NCBI RefSeq assembly: GCF_025943985.1
Contig: NZ_JAPCWE010000013.1
Span: 32,863 to 96,862 of the forward strand
DNA: 64,000 nt
Direction: 5' to 3'
Origin: Anaerorudis cellulosivorans
GTDB taxonomy: Bacteria; Bacteroidota; Bacteroidia; Bacteroidales; Dysgonomonadaceae
The notes under the pieces are model-generated. The model was not told the DNA's origin and ran no database searches. It saw only the letters and a program-made list of their open reading frames with translations. This document shows, piece by piece, positions 9,060 to 18,586 of the stretch; the first letter of the stretch is position 1, and every line of letters begins with the position of its first letter. The position numbers and the translations under genes were made by a program.

Positions 9060-9992
9060 TTATCTTAATTTAAGCACATCCCCTTCTTCGGGAACGTAAC
9101 TATAACTTTTTTTATTTAAGCGATACAAATTTCGAAGTCGAATGCCATATTTTTGGGAAATGCTGTGCATCGATTCGCCCACCTGCACCTCATGTTGAAA
9201 ATAGGGTATGTCGGCGCGAGTTTTTTTCTTCTGAAAATAAACAATATCGCCTTCATTCAATGGAAAATCTTTCGGAACTTCGTTATATTTCAAGAGATCT
9301 TTTTCTTTAAATCCGAATTCTTTCGCGATACTTGCGTAAGTATCCCCTTCCATCGCAATGATATATACCAAACCATGTGTTTTATAAGGCTGATGTTTCC
9401 AGCCTTCATTACCGGAAAGAGATTTATCTTCTCCCTTGTAGTTTTTATGATAATTTTTATCATCAAACCGGTATAGCTTGTAGTCTTCAATCAACTTAAT
9501 AAGTTTATTCGCGTAAGCTTTATCTGTGGCATACCCTGTTGTTTGAAGTCCTCTTGCCCATCCTTTATAATCTCTGATCGAGAGATCAAACAATACTTTA
9601 TAGCGACTTCCGTATGCCAGAAACTCGGCATGATCTTGATAAGAATCTTCTACGGCTCGATATTTTCGGAAACAATCGTTCGGACCATCATCCGGGGCGT
9701 ATACCGTTGGACCATCCCAATCGCGGTGACATTTTATTCCAAAATGATTATTTGAATAACGCGCCAAATCACTCATGCCTGCCCCCGATTCCAATAATCC
9801 CTGAGCTAAGGTGATAGACGCAGGAATACGATACTTCTGCATATGTTCCACAGCTATGTTGCTGTATCTTTCAATATAATTCTCATAAGCTTTTATTCTT
9901 GTCTGTCCGAATAGGGCTACAGAAAAAAATAAAGCCGAAAAAACAACAGAAGCGCGCGAAATATAGTTATATTTGTGTCTAAAGGATCCCAT
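9060..9992 (-). CDS. Secreted glucosaminidase with LysM domains
   Basis: A 310-residue exported peptidoglycan hydrolase. An N-terminal hydrophobic segment (about residues 15-29, ending SVALFGQ) acts as signal peptide. Residues about 35-175 form the glucosaminidase (FlgJ/Atl-like) domain: IPASITLAQGLLESGAG carries the catalytic glutamate, followed by NNHFGIKCH and YRAVEDSYQDHAEFL. Two LysM modules follow, at about 207-252 and 267-310. The family cuts N-acetylglucosamine bonds in the cell wall. It starts divergently from cdd with a 39-bp intergenic gap. Confidence 0.88.
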   Translation of the reverse strand: MGSFRHKYNYISRASVVFSALFFSVALFGQTRIKAYENYIERYSNIAVEHMQKYRIPASITLAQGLLESGAGMSDLARYSNNHFGIKCHRDWDGPTVYAPDDGPNDCFRKYRAVEDSYQDHAEFLAYGSRYKVLFDLSIRDYKGWARGLQTTGYATDKAYANKLIKLIEDYKLYRFDDKNYHKNYKGEDKSLSGNEGWKHQPYKTHGLVYIIAMEGDTYASIAKEFGFKEKDLLKYNEVPKDFPLNEGDIVYFQKKKTRADIPYFQHEVQVGESMHSISQKYGIRLRNLYRLNKKSYSYVPEEGDVLKLR

Positions 9993-10031
9993 TATCTATA
10001 ATTACATAAACCATTCAATCGATGGATTACA

Positions 10032-10508
10032 ATGATCGAAATTAATCTAATCACAAAGATAAGAGTTTATCGGATAGAGGAGTGCTCCGAAACCGAAAAA
10101 AAACTTATAGAAGAAGCAAAAAAAGTTTCCCGACATGCTTATGCACCTTATTCAACCTTCTGTGTAGGGGCTGCAGCTTTACTTGAAGATGGTACTATTC
10201 TACCGGCCAACAATCAGGAAAATGCAGCTTATCCTTTGGGATTATGTGCAGAACGCATCGCCGTTTTCTTTGCTAATGCCAATTTCCCGGAAAAGAAAAT
10301 CACGGCCATTGCAATTGCTGCTTTTCATGAAGGAAAATTTACAAAAAAAGCCGTTACTCCTTGCGGTGCTTGTCGACAAGTGCTTTGGGAAACAGAAAAT
10401 CGATTCGAATCACCCATAAAAACAGTAATGTATGGAGAGGATGGCATTTATGTTGCGGATAGCATAAAAGAGCTGCTCCCACTAAACTTTGGAGAGGAAA
10501 TATCGTGA
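10032..10508 (+). CDS. cdd: Cytidine deaminase
   Basis: A 158-residue cytoplasmic zinc enzyme that deaminates cytidine and deoxycytidine in pyrimidine salvage. The zinc and catalytic motifs are intact: CAE at residues 72-74 and PCGACRQ with Cys111 and Cys114. AYAPYSTFCVGAAALLEDG is the usual substrate-pocket segment. The length fits the homotetrameric class. It is the only plus-strand gene among minus-strand neighbours and ends 29 bp from the convergent DUF4348 gene. Confidence 0.95.
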   Translation: MIEINLITKIRVYRIEECSETEKKLIEEAKKVSRHAYAPYSTFCVGAAALLEDGTILPANNQENAAYPLGLCAERIAVFFANANFPEKKITAIAIAAFHEGKFTKKAVTPCGACRQVLWETENRFESPIKTVMYGEDGIYVADSIKELLPLNFGEEIS

Positions 10509-10537
10509 TAAATCGATTGCTGCAACTCAATGCCTGT

Positions 10538-11032
10538 CTAAAACGATGTTTCTTCGAGAGCAACCAAATACCATTGTCCCTCTTTTCGTTTAAAAAAATA
10601 ATTGGCATAAATTCCGTTATCGATACCTCGAAGTTCAACAATAGCCGAATCGAGTTTGAAAAGAACTTCTTGAGAATATTGATCGTAATCGCGCGTTTGA
10701 TAAGTGCTGTCGTAGGTAAGATCAAGGTGTTCCCATTCTTGCTTTTGAATGGTTTCTTCCTTGAGAATCATTCCTTCATCAGCGACATCAGATACAACGG
10801 CTTTAACCGGGAATGCAATACGTTTTAACTGAAATATCCTGTCGGTGCTGAATTTCTCCAGAAAGTCATAAAAATTTTCATTGCCGGCCTGAGATAATTG
10901 ATTGTTTTGGGTCAGTTGTGAGGCGGAGAATGTCGCTGAAACTGCACTTGGATCGTTGCTATTTGTTTTTCCCCTTGAACATGAATTAAGTGAAATGGCT
11001 AACTCAATTAAAATAAAACAGATAACCTTCAT
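10538..11032 (-). CDS. DUF4348-type lipoprotein
   Basis: A 164-residue protein with a lipoprotein signal (MKVICFILIELAISLNSC, Cys18) and a Ser/Asn/Gln-rich linker. The domain beginning NENFYDFLEKFSTDRIFQLKRIAFPV is the pattern I associate with DUF4348, a Bacteroidales lipoprotein family of unknown function. It ends in a conserved-looking segment, YFFKRKEGQWYLVALEE, which resembles the end of NTF2-like folds. It is downstream of rodA by 69 bp and may be read from the same transcript. Confidence 0.7.
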   Translation of the reverse strand: MKVICFILIELAISLNSCSRGKTNSNDPSAVSATFSASQLTQNNQLSQAGNENFYDFLEKFSTDRIFQLKRIAFPVKAVVSDVADEGMILKEETIQKQEWEHLDLTYDSTYQTRDYDQYSQEVLFKLDSAIVELRGIDNGIYANYFFKRKEGQWYLVALEETSF

Positions 11033-11101
11033 TATGTTTGATATAAAATACGTCGCAAAGGTATATAGAAAAGTTGATTATCAAAAATAAAAGCGATATT
11101 T

Positions 11102-12568
11102 TTATTCTTTTCGTCGAGATTTATCCAATCTCAAAAAAATGAAGAGCAAAAGGGTAAATCCCCACAACGAAGATCCGCCATAACTAAAGAAGGGTAAAGG
11201 AATACCAATTACCGGCATCAACCCGATAACCATTCCAATATTAATCATTAAATGAAAAAGAAAAACACTAACCACTCCATAGCCATAGACCCGTCCGAAA
11301 GTCGTGGTTTGTCGCTCAGCCAGATAAATAAGCCGAAGAATAAAGCATAAATATAAAATCAATACGATGCTTGATCCCACAAATCCCGCCTCTTCGCCAA
11401 TCGTACAAAAAATAAAATCGGTATCTTGTTCAGGTACATATTTTAATTTAGTCTGCGTTCCATTCAAAAATCCCTTACCCGAAAAACCGCCCGAACCAAT
11501 AGCTATTTTCGATTGACCAACATGATAACCCGCTCCTTGCAAATCTTGCTTCATACCTAATGCCACTTCAATCCGAATTCGCTGATGGGGTTGTAAAACA
11601 TCGTTAAACACATATTCTGTCGATTCCAAAAAAGCAAAAGATCCGATTACAAAAGCCACTATATAGATGTATATTCTTTTTCTGTATGAAAAAAAGAGTA
11701 ATAACAAATACACGATTACAGATATCAATGCAACAAGCGCTATTAAACCCCAATTAATAGTTATGCCAAAAAGACTCACCAAAAAAGCGATTAAAAAGAC
11801 AGATGCCGGCATTCCTAAAATCATAAAAACAACTTCTTTACGTTTTACATAATTTCTTACCAGCACAGCGGTAAATAAAATAATAAGAATAAGGGTAATA
11901 AATTCGCCTAATGAAAAGAGGCCGAGTTGCGTATCCGAGAACTTGAGCCCGAACACAAAATAGACAATTGCGGCTATGAATACAAACAAAATTCCTCCCG
12001 GCAATCCTTCTCTGTAAAGCACCAACAGAAAGCTTAAATAAACCAAAGCCGTTCCGGTTTCACTTTGCAAAACAACCAAAAAAGCCGGAAACACTATAAT
12101 GGATAACGTGAGTATCAAATTTTTCCACTGCATCAGGTGAAAATCATATAAACTGAATACTTTAGCTAAAGCCAAAGCAATAATAAACTTCATAAACTCT
12201 GCGGGTTGAAGTCGCACAGGTCCCACTACCAGCCACGAACGTGATCCGTTAATTTCAGGTGCAACAAGACAGGTTACGATGAGCAGAAAAATGCCTGTCA
12301 AATAAAAAACAAAAGCGTATGTTTCATAAAATCCGGCATCGATTTTCAGCAATGCAAAAGCCAACATAAGAGAAGTACCTATCCACACCAGTTGCATGGT
12401 TGCCCTGTCGGACAAATCAAACCAACTCACCGCATTTTCAATATCATAACTTGCAGCGTATACACTCAGCCAACCGAGAATGAGAAAAACCACGTACATC
12501 AGCACCGTTAGCCAATCTACCTGTCCCTTATCCGTTATTTCTTTGCTGTTGAAATACATGACGATCAA
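11102..12568 (-). CDS. rodA: Rod shape-determining protein RodA (SEDS glycosyltransferase)
   Basis: A 488-residue polytopic membrane protein of the SEDS family, the peptidoglycan polymerase of the elongasome. Family motifs are VGPVRLQPAEFMKFI, the block QSKIAIGSGGFSGKG, and the C-terminal PVIGIPLPFFSYGGSS. The middle contains extra transmembrane helices compared with the E. coli protein (about 370 residues), as usual in Bacteroidetes. The start overlaps the mrdA stop by 4 bp; an alternative ATG lies three codons in. It partners with the PBP2 encoded just upstream. Confidence 0.93.
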   Translation of the reverse strand: MIVMYFNSKEITDKGQVDWLTVLMYVVFLILGWLSVYAASYDIENAVSWFDLSDRATMQLVWIGTSLMLAFALLKIDAGFYETYAFVFYLTGIFLLIVTCLVAPEINGSRSWLVVGPVRLQPAEFMKFIIALALAKVFSLYDFHLMQWKNLILTLSIIVFPAFLVVLQSETGTALVYLSFLLVLYREGLPGGILFVFIAAIVYFVFGLKFSDTQLGLFSLGEFITLILIILFTAVLVRNYVKRKEVVFMILGMPASVFLIAFLVSLFGITINWGLIALVALISVIVYLLLLFFSYRKRIYIYIVAFVIGSFAFLESTEYVFNDVLQPHQRIRIEVALGMKQDLQGAGYHVGQSKIAIGSGGFSGKGFLNGTQTKLKYVPEQDTDFIFCTIGEEAGFVGSSIVLILYLCFILRLIYLAERQTTTFGRVYGYGVVSVFLFHLMINIGMVIGLMPVIGIPLPFFSYGGSSLWGFTLLLFIFLRLDKSRRKE

Positions 12569-14475
12569 TTGTTTTTATTTCGAAGCGAATCGGTTTTGGC
12601 ACTCGAAAGTTCTCTGGTGTAAATATGCGGAAGAATAGTTGTATTCACAATTCGAGTTTCCAGCCATTTATCCGTTTCGGGTATGGAATCGTTAAAGAAT
12701 TTCTGCAGCATAAGTCTCCCGATCGGAACGGCATTACTTGCTCCGAATCGTCCATTTTCCACAATCACGGCAATAGCTACACGCGGGTTATTTTTTGGTG
12801 CAAACCCCATAAATAGCGAGTGGTCATCGCCATGCGGATTTTGCGCAGTGCCGGTTTTCCCGCATACCTCTATTTCGGGTAACAGGTTGGCCACACGACA
12901 AGTACCACCGGTTACCGCGTTCGCCATACCTTGTACTATTATTTCAAAAACCGAGGGGGAGATTCCCGAATCGTGTTTTCGCGTATAAAGCGTATCTAAA
13001 GCAGTTCCTTTGCGTTCACGCACAACATGAGGCACATAATAATAACCCCTATTTGCTGCAACAGCAGCAAAATTGGCTATTTGCAGGGGGGTTGCCAAAA
13101 TTTCTCCTTGTCCTATGGCAATCGATATAATATTATGTGCATTCCAATTTTTCCTTTTCAATACCTTGGTGTAAAACTTGCTGTTCGGGATAAATCCTTT
13201 TTTTTCTGAAGGAAGATCAACGCCAAGCCTATCCCCATATCCCATCTTGCCGAGATAATTTCGCCACACATCAAAAGCCGCATTCACATCGGCATATTTT
13301 TCTCGGTTGCTCAACATCGCATTCAGACCGTAACAGAAAAACGAATTACACGAAGTGGCCAATGCCGGTACAACAGACAAGGGAGAGGCATGACTATGAC
13401 AGGCCGGATGTCCCCCTAAAGGAGGATATCCGTGAAAACAACTGTACCGGGTATCAGCCGTAATAATCCCTTCTTTCATGAAGACAGCACCTTGCGATGG
13501 TTTGAAGGTAGAACCCGGAGGATACATTCCGGCAACGGCTCGATTAATAAGGGGTTTGTAAGGATCGCGTTCCAGCGAAAGGTAATTACTGCCAAAATCT
13601 TTTCCTGTCAGTAGAGCCGGATCGTAACTCGGAGAAGATACAATACATACTATTTCTCCGGTTTGGGGTTCAATCATCACAATCGACCCGATTTTGTTTT
13701 GCATGAGATATTCGCCATATGCCTGTAAATCGATATCGATGCTGAGTGTAAGATCGCGCCCTGAAACGGGAGCTTTATCTTCTGCACCGTCTTTGTAACG
13801 ACCCTGTAGCCGTCCTCTTGCATCGCGTAACCAAATTTCGACTCCTTTTTCTCCCCTGAGATCTGCCTCGTGCGACGATTCAATACCCGATTTCCCGATA
13901 TAATCGCCTCTAACATAATAGGGATCAGCATCCAATACGTTCTTATCGACTTCGGCAATATATCCCAGAATAACGCCCATGTTGGGATATTTATATTGCC
14001 GCCGTGTACGATTTTGAACATATATACCCGGAAATTTATATAACTTTTCTTGCAGCAGTCCGTATTGCTCCACCGTAAGTTGTGACATAAAAAGTTGAGG
14101 CGTATAGGATGAATAACCGGGATTTTTTCGCCTGTCTTTCATGTCAGCTTCTAATTTCAGGTAAGTAGCTTTATCGATATTCAACGTGTTACAGAAATCA
14201 AGTGTGTCGAATTTGTTCATCTCACGAACAACCATCATTACATCGTAAGTAGGCTGATTATAAACAAGCAAATTTCCGTTACGGTCGTAAATGCTACCCC
14301 GTGCCGGATACAGCGTTTTGCGCAAAAAAGCATTACTATCGGCAAACTCCCGGTATTCCGGACTTAAAATTTGCAGATAAAATAATTGTAAAATATATAC
14401 AACCACCACAGCCGCAGCAATAAAGGCAATGATGTATTTACGTTTGGCATATGTGGTTTTGCTATTATATTCCAC
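12565..14475 (-). CDS. mrdA: Penicillin-binding protein 2 (class B transpeptidase)
   Basis: A 636-residue protein with an N-terminal transmembrane anchor (about 13-36), a dimerisation/pedestal domain and a C-terminal transpeptidase. All three active-site motifs are intact: SxxK as STFK (Ser322), SxN as SCN (375-377) and KTG in CGKTGTAQ near residue 535. It cross-links peptidoglycan during lateral growth with RodA. It overlaps mreD by 11 bp and rodA by 4 bp, so the trio is translationally coupled. Confidence 0.94.
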   Translation of the reverse strand: MEYNSKTTYAKRKYIIAFIAAAVVVVYILQLFYLQILSPEYREFADSNAFLRKTLYPARGSIYDRNGNLLVYNQPTYDVMMVVREMNKFDTLDFCNTLNIDKATYLKLEADMKDRRKNPGYSSYTPQLFMSQLTVEQYGLLQEKLYKFPGIYVQNRTRRQYKYPNMGVILGYIAEVDKNVLDADPYYVRGDYIGKSGIESSHEADLRGEKGVEIWLRDARGRLQGRYKDGAEDKAPVSGRDLTLSIDIDLQAYGEYLMQNKIGSIVMIEPQTGEIVCIVSSPSYDPALLTGKDFGSNYLSLERDPYKPLINRAVAGMYPPGSTFKPSQGAVFMKEGIITADTRYSCFHGYPPLGGHPACHSHASPLSVVPALATSCNSFFCYGLNAMLSNREKYADVNAAFDVWRNYLGKMGYGDRLGVDLPSEKKGFIPNSKFYTKVLKRKNWNAHNIISIAIGQGEILATPLQIANFAAVAANRGYYYVPHVVRERKGTALDTLYTRKHDSGISPSVFEIIVQGMANAVTGGTCRVANLLPEIEVCGKTGTAQNPHGDDHSLFMGFAPKNNPRVAIAVIVENGRFGASNAVPIGRLMLQKFFNDSIPETDKWLETRIVNTTILPHIYTRELSSAKTDSLRNKNN

Positions 14476-14977
14476 TCGTTCGTCTATACATTAAACTATC
14501 TAAAGCAACGATCAATATCAATGTGAGCACCGATGAAGCTGCAATATGAATAAATGTACTTGTCAAATTAAAAAAAGTAAAAGATTCGATAAAGAATAAC
14601 AGCGTTTGGTGCAACAACACCATTACGACAATATAACGCAAAAAAGCTCCGGTTCCGGTGTAAATGCTTGGTACAAAATCTTCATATTCGACCTTTGAAA
14701 AAAACACGTCAATTAACGGTTTGCGTAAAGTTGCAACAATAGTGGTTGCAGCCGCATTCATACCGGGTGTATTAAGAAAAATATCGATGATCAACCCCAT
14801 CAAAAATCCCGAAATAACCACGTAAAACAAATTGCTGTTCCTCGGTAATTTAATCAAAAAATAAATATAAAGAATAGGCACGGCAACTCCGAAAACACTG
14901 ATTCGATTCAACACCAATGTTTGAAGCAAAATCAGTCCTACAAACCATATTATGTCATGCAAGAGGGATATTTTCAT
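14465..14977 (-). CDS. mreD: Rod shape-determining protein MreD
   Basis: A 170-residue inner-membrane protein with about five hydrophobic helices, beginning MKISLLHDIIWFVGLILLQ. The segment GFLMGLIIDIFLNTPGMNAAATT matches the most conserved part of MreD. It overlaps mreC by 4 bp and mrdA by 11 bp. MreD works with MreC and MreB to position the elongation machinery. Sequence conservation in this family is low; the gene order makes the assignment firm. Confidence 0.9.
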   Translation of the reverse strand: MKISLLHDIIWFVGLILLQTLVLNRISVFGVAVPILYIYFLIKLPRNSNLFYVVISGFLMGLIIDIFLNTPGMNAAATTIVATLRKPLIDVFFSKVEYEDFVPSIYTGTGAFLRYIVVMVLLHQTLLFFIESFTFFNLTSTFIHIAASSVLTLILIVALDSLMYRRTSGI

Positions 14978-15822
14978 GGCTGTTCCACCGATTTTTCAAG
15001 AGAATATTCTTCTTCGTAATACGTATCATCAATAATCAAGACATGCTGTAAAGTATAAAAATCGGTTGCCAAACGTATCTTGAATGCATTGAAATTATCA
15101 TCATTTGTCTTTCCTTGTCCGACTACATAACCCACAATCATATCTTTAGGAAAGATACGTGAAAAACTGGTTACCACCGTATCTCCTTCATGAAACACCT
15201 CGTGTTTGGGCAACTGTTCGAGTTGGGCATAATGCAAATCTTTCCCATCCCATACAACGGACCCCGAATTTTCGGAGTGTTTTAGTTTAGCGCTCAATCT
15301 GAATTTAGGATTTACGATGGGAATTACAACCGAAAAATGATCAGAAGCCGCAAGAATCACCCCTACGATACCGTTCTGCGAAACAACCCCCATATCGGCT
15401 TTCACGCCTTCTTGCAGTCCTTTATCCAGGGTAATGTAATTATTACTCCCAAAAAAACTGACATTCACCACATTGGCGGGGATAAAACGGAATCGCATAT
15501 CCGATACGGAATCACCGACAAAGGATTGTGTTTGAATCGAATCTAAAGCAAGGTCGTTCAAATAGCTTTTTAATGCCTGAAGTTCATTTTGCAATTTTGC
15601 ATTTTGAGCGAGTAATTCCTCATTATTTTTCTGCATGTAAAAATAAGAGGTTAATTTTCCCGATATGCGGTACAATTCGGCCGAAACACGGTTTGCAGAG
15701 GAAAGATAAACGCTTCGTTGATACGAATTTTGTGTAAAAACCAGATAAAAGCTGAAGACTATTAATAAAACAGCCAACAACCACCAACTGTTGCGTATGA
15801 TAAAATTAATAAGATTCCTCAT
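14974..15822 (-). CDS. mreC: Rod shape-determining protein MreC
   Basis: A 282-residue periplasmic scaffold with one N-terminal transmembrane helix (about residues 12-29), a coiled coil (about 60-95) and two beta-barrel domains. The block NYITLDKGLQEGVKADMGVVS followed by GIVGVI is the family signature. It links MreB on the cytoplasmic side to PBP2 outside. It sits 58 bp after mreB and overlaps mreD by 4 bp. Confidence 0.92.
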   Translation of the reverse strand: MRNLINFIIRNSWWLLAVLLIVFSFYLVFTQNSYQRSVYLSSANRVSAELYRISGKLTSYFYMQKNNEELLAQNAKLQNELQALKSYLNDLALDSIQTQSFVGDSVSDMRFRFIPANVVNVSFFGSNNYITLDKGLQEGVKADMGVVSQNGIVGVILAASDHFSVVIPIVNPKFRLSAKLKHSENSGSVVWDGKDLHYAQLEQLPKHEVFHEGDTVVTSFSRIFPKDMIVGYVVGQGKTNDDNFNAFKIRLATDFYTLQHVLIIDDTYYEEEYSLEKSVEQP

Positions 15823-15880
15823 ACTCCGTTGTCAGCCATTCGGTTCAGCCATCAGCTTACTTGACGCTGCCAATAGCCGA

Positions 15881-16909
15881 CTATCGCATTAAAAAATTAA
15901 ACTTATCGATGTTTCGCAATGCTATACCGGTTCCCTTAGCTACCACATGCAACGGATCATCGACCACCTTAAACGGTATCCCGATTTTATCGGTTAGCCG
16001 TTTATCAAGCCCGCGCAACAAAGCTCCTCCTCCGGTCAAATAAATGCCGTTGCGTACAATATCGGCATAAAGCTCAGGGGGAGTCTGTTCCAACGCACTT
16101 AATACTGCCGAATCGACCTTTGATATCGATTTTTCGAGACAATGAGAAATTTCCTGATATGAAACCGGAACATCCATCGGCAACGAAGTCATTCGGTTTG
16201 GTCCGTGAACAACAAAATCTTCGGGTGGATTATCCAATTCGGTTACTACAGCACCCACATTGATTTTAATTTGTTCGGCAGTGCGTTCGCCAACTTTCAT
16301 GTTGTGCTGCCTTCCCATATAATCCATAATATCTTCGGTAAAATCGTCCCCTGCAATTTTTATGGATTTATTCGAAACAATTCCGCCCAACGAGATCACG
16401 GCAATTTCTGTTGTTCCCCCGCCTATATCCACAATCATGTTGCCTTCAGGGGCTTCCACATCAATTCCTATACCCAGTGCAGCAGCCATTGGTTCGAAAA
16501 TCATATATACATCGCGTCCTCCGGCATGTTCGGCCGAGTCGCGTACAGCACGTATTTCAACTTCGGTACTCCCGGAAGGAATACAAATTACTATACGTAA
16601 GGAAGGTGCAAACAATCCTCCTCGTTTATTTTTATTAGCCATGCGGATCATCCCGCGAATCATTTGCTCCGCCGCATTAAAATCGGCAATCACTCCATCA
16701 CGAAGCGGTCTGACCGTACGTATATTTTCGTGGGTTTTACCATGCATTTGTTGCGCTTTTTCACCTAATGCAATCATTTTGTCGGTTTTACGATCTAATG
16801 CAACAATCGATGGTTCATCCAGCAAAATTTTTCCTGTATTGTTCACAATGATAGAATTGGCTGTCCCCAAATCCATTGCCAATTCTTGTGTAAATGAAAA
16901 TAATCCCAT
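15881..16909 (-). CDS. mreB: Actin-like rod shape-determining protein MreB
   Basis: About 342 residues from MGLFSFTQELAMDLGTANS; an ATG nine codons earlier is in frame but the internal start fits the family better. The actin-fold nucleotide motifs are present: MDLGTANS (phosphate 1), MIVDIGGGTTEIAVISLGG (phosphate 2) and ITGGGALLRGLD-like YLTGGGALLRGLD (adenosine). MreB polymerises along the inner membrane and guides lateral wall synthesis. It is 23 bp downstream of purH and opens the mreBCD-mrdA-rodA series. Confidence 0.96.
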   Translation of the reverse strand: MGLFSFTQELAMDLGTANSIIVNNTGKILLDEPSIVALDRKTDKMIALGEKAQQMHGKTHENIRTVRPLRDGVIADFNAAEQMIRGMIRMANKNKRGGLFAPSLRIVICIPSGSTEVEIRAVRDSAEHAGGRDVYMIFEPMAAALGIGIDVEAPEGNMIVDIGGGTTEIAVISLGGIVSNKSIKIAGDDFTEDIMDYMGRQHNMKVGERTAEQIKINVGAVVTELDNPPEDFVVHGPNRMTSLPMDVPVSYQEISHCLEKSISKVDSAVLSALEQTPPELYADIVRNGIYLTGGGALLRGLDKRLTDKIGIPFKVVDDPLHVVAKGTGIALRNIDKFNFLMR

Positions 16910-16932
16910 ATGAACTTTATTTACGAAATGTT

Positions 16933-18456
16933 TCAATGTTTAAAATGTCGGATACCGGTAAATACCATGGACATATCATGTTCGTCACAATAAGCAATGG
17001 ATTCGTTATCCCTTATGGATCCGCCGGGTTGTATAACGGCGCTAATTCCTTCATTATGTGCAATTTCTACGCAATCGGGAAAAGGAAAAAATGCATCGGA
17101 AGCCATCACAGCTCCCTCCAAATCAAAATTGAACGACTTGGCTTTTTCTATGGCCTGTTTCAATGCATCTACTCTGGAAGTCTGTCCGGTTCCGCTTGCC
17201 AGCAATTGCTTATTTTTTGCCAATACAATGGCATTCGATTTGGTATGTTTTACCAGTTTATTGGCAAAAATCAAATCTTCAATTTCTCCGGCAGTAGGAA
17301 CTTTTTTCGTTACCACTTTCAGATCGTCAGCCAATTCCACTTTAGTATCTTTATCCTGCATCAATAAGCCATTTAATGCTGAACGATATTGAAAGGAAGA
17401 AGCCGTTTTAGAGAGGGACTTTTGAACCAAAATGATGCGATTTTTTTTCTGACTCAATATTTCAAAAGCCTCTTTGTCGTATTCAGGTGCAATAATTACT
17501 TCAAAAAAGATGGAATTGATCAGCTCGGCTGCCTCTCTGTTAATGGTACGATTGGTTATTACGATTCCCCCATATGCCGACACCGGATCAGCCTGAAGAG
17601 CAGCTTCCCAAGCTTCACGAACGGTTGGACGGGAAGCCATGCCACAGGCATTGTTATGTTTAAGAATAGCCACGGAGGTTTCATCGAAATCGGCAATCAG
17701 CGATACAGCAGCATCGATATCGAGCAAATTGTTGTACGATATTTCTTTCCCATGCAGTTGTTCGAACATCTCGTCGAAATTGCCAAAGAAAACACCCCGC
17801 TGATGCGGATTTTCGCCGTAACGCAGTTTTTTGGATTCGTTTACAGCCAACCGTAATGCCGAAAAATTATCTTTATCGAAATAATTAAATATAGCTGCAT
17901 CATATTGCGATGAAACGGCAAACGCCTCTTTGGCAAACCATCGACGATCGTCAAGATCAGAATCGCCTTTTTTCTCATTCAACAATTGCAACAATGACCT
18001 ATATTGTTGTTTGGAGGCTACGATAAGCACATCTTTGTAATTTTTAGCTGCAGCCCGAATCAATGAAATACCGCCAATATCTATCTTTTCGATAATTTCC
18101 TCTTCCGATCCTCCGCTTGCCACCGTTTCTTCAAAGGGATACAAATCCACAATCACCAAATCGATTGAAGGAATGCCATATGCTTTCAATAATTTTCTAT
18201 CTCCTTCATTATCCCTGCGATAAAGTATTCCTCCGAATATTTTCGGATGCAATGTTTTTACTCTTCCTCCCAAAATGGGTGGATATCCTGTAATATCTTC
18301 TACCGTTTCACATTCATATCCCAACGATTGGATAAATTCTTGTGTGCCGCCGGTTGACAACAGTTTAACATTTAATTCATTCAATACATGAAGAATTTCT
18401 TCCAACCCATCTTTATGGTAAACGGAAATCAGTGCTGAATTTATTTTCTTCGACAT
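16933..18456 (-). CDS. purH: Bifunctional AICAR transformylase/IMP cyclohydrolase
   Basis: About 507 residues. The N-terminal IMP cyclohydrolase domain contains the MGS-like fold with LLSTGGTQEFI and GGRVKTLHPKIFGGIL; the C-terminal AICAR transformylase domain contains LRYGENPHQRGVFF, ILKHNNACGMA and AVIQPGGSIRDNE. It performs the last two steps of purine synthesis. An ATG two codons upstream is also possible. purH directly before mreB is a conserved Bacteroidetes arrangement. Confidence 0.96.
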   Translation of the reverse strand: MSKKINSALISVYHKDGLEEILHVLNELNVKLLSTGGTQEFIQSLGYECETVEDITGYPPILGGRVKTLHPKIFGGILYRRDNEGDRKLLKAYGIPSIDLVIVDLYPFEETVASGGSEEEIIEKIDIGGISLIRAAAKNYKDVLIVASKQQYRSLLQLLNEKKGDSDLDDRRWFAKEAFAVSSQYDAAIFNYFDKDNFSALRLAVNESKKLRYGENPHQRGVFFGNFDEMFEQLHGKEISYNNLLDIDAAVSLIADFDETSVAILKHNNACGMASRPTVREAWEAALQADPVSAYGGIVITNRTINREAAELINSIFFEVIIAPEYDKEAFEILSQKKNRIILVQKSLSKTASSFQYRSALNGLLMQDKDTKVELADDLKVVTKKVPTAGEIEDLIFANKLVKHTKSNAIVLAKNKQLLASGTGQTSRVDALKQAIEKAKSFNFDLEGAVMASDAFFPFPDCVEIAHNEGISAVIQPGGSIRDNESIAYCDEHDMSMVFTGIRHFKH

Positions 18457-18529
18457 AATCAATAATGCATTTTTATAAGAGAATACAAAGGTATAAAATC
18501 TATCTCTAATTTTTCAACGTTGAAATAAC

Positions 18530-18560
18530 AAAACAGCCAACAAACAATGTCAGCTGTTTT
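18530..18560 (-). terminator. Likely terminator of the DUF349 gene
   Basis: An 8-bp stem (AAAACAGC with GCTGTTTT) with a 15-base loop, 27 bases beyond the DUF349 stop, followed on the minus strand by a T-rich stretch. It lies just upstream of purH and would separate the two units. Confidence 0.5.
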
Positions 18561-18586
18561 TAAGAGATTAGCAACGTCATATCTTT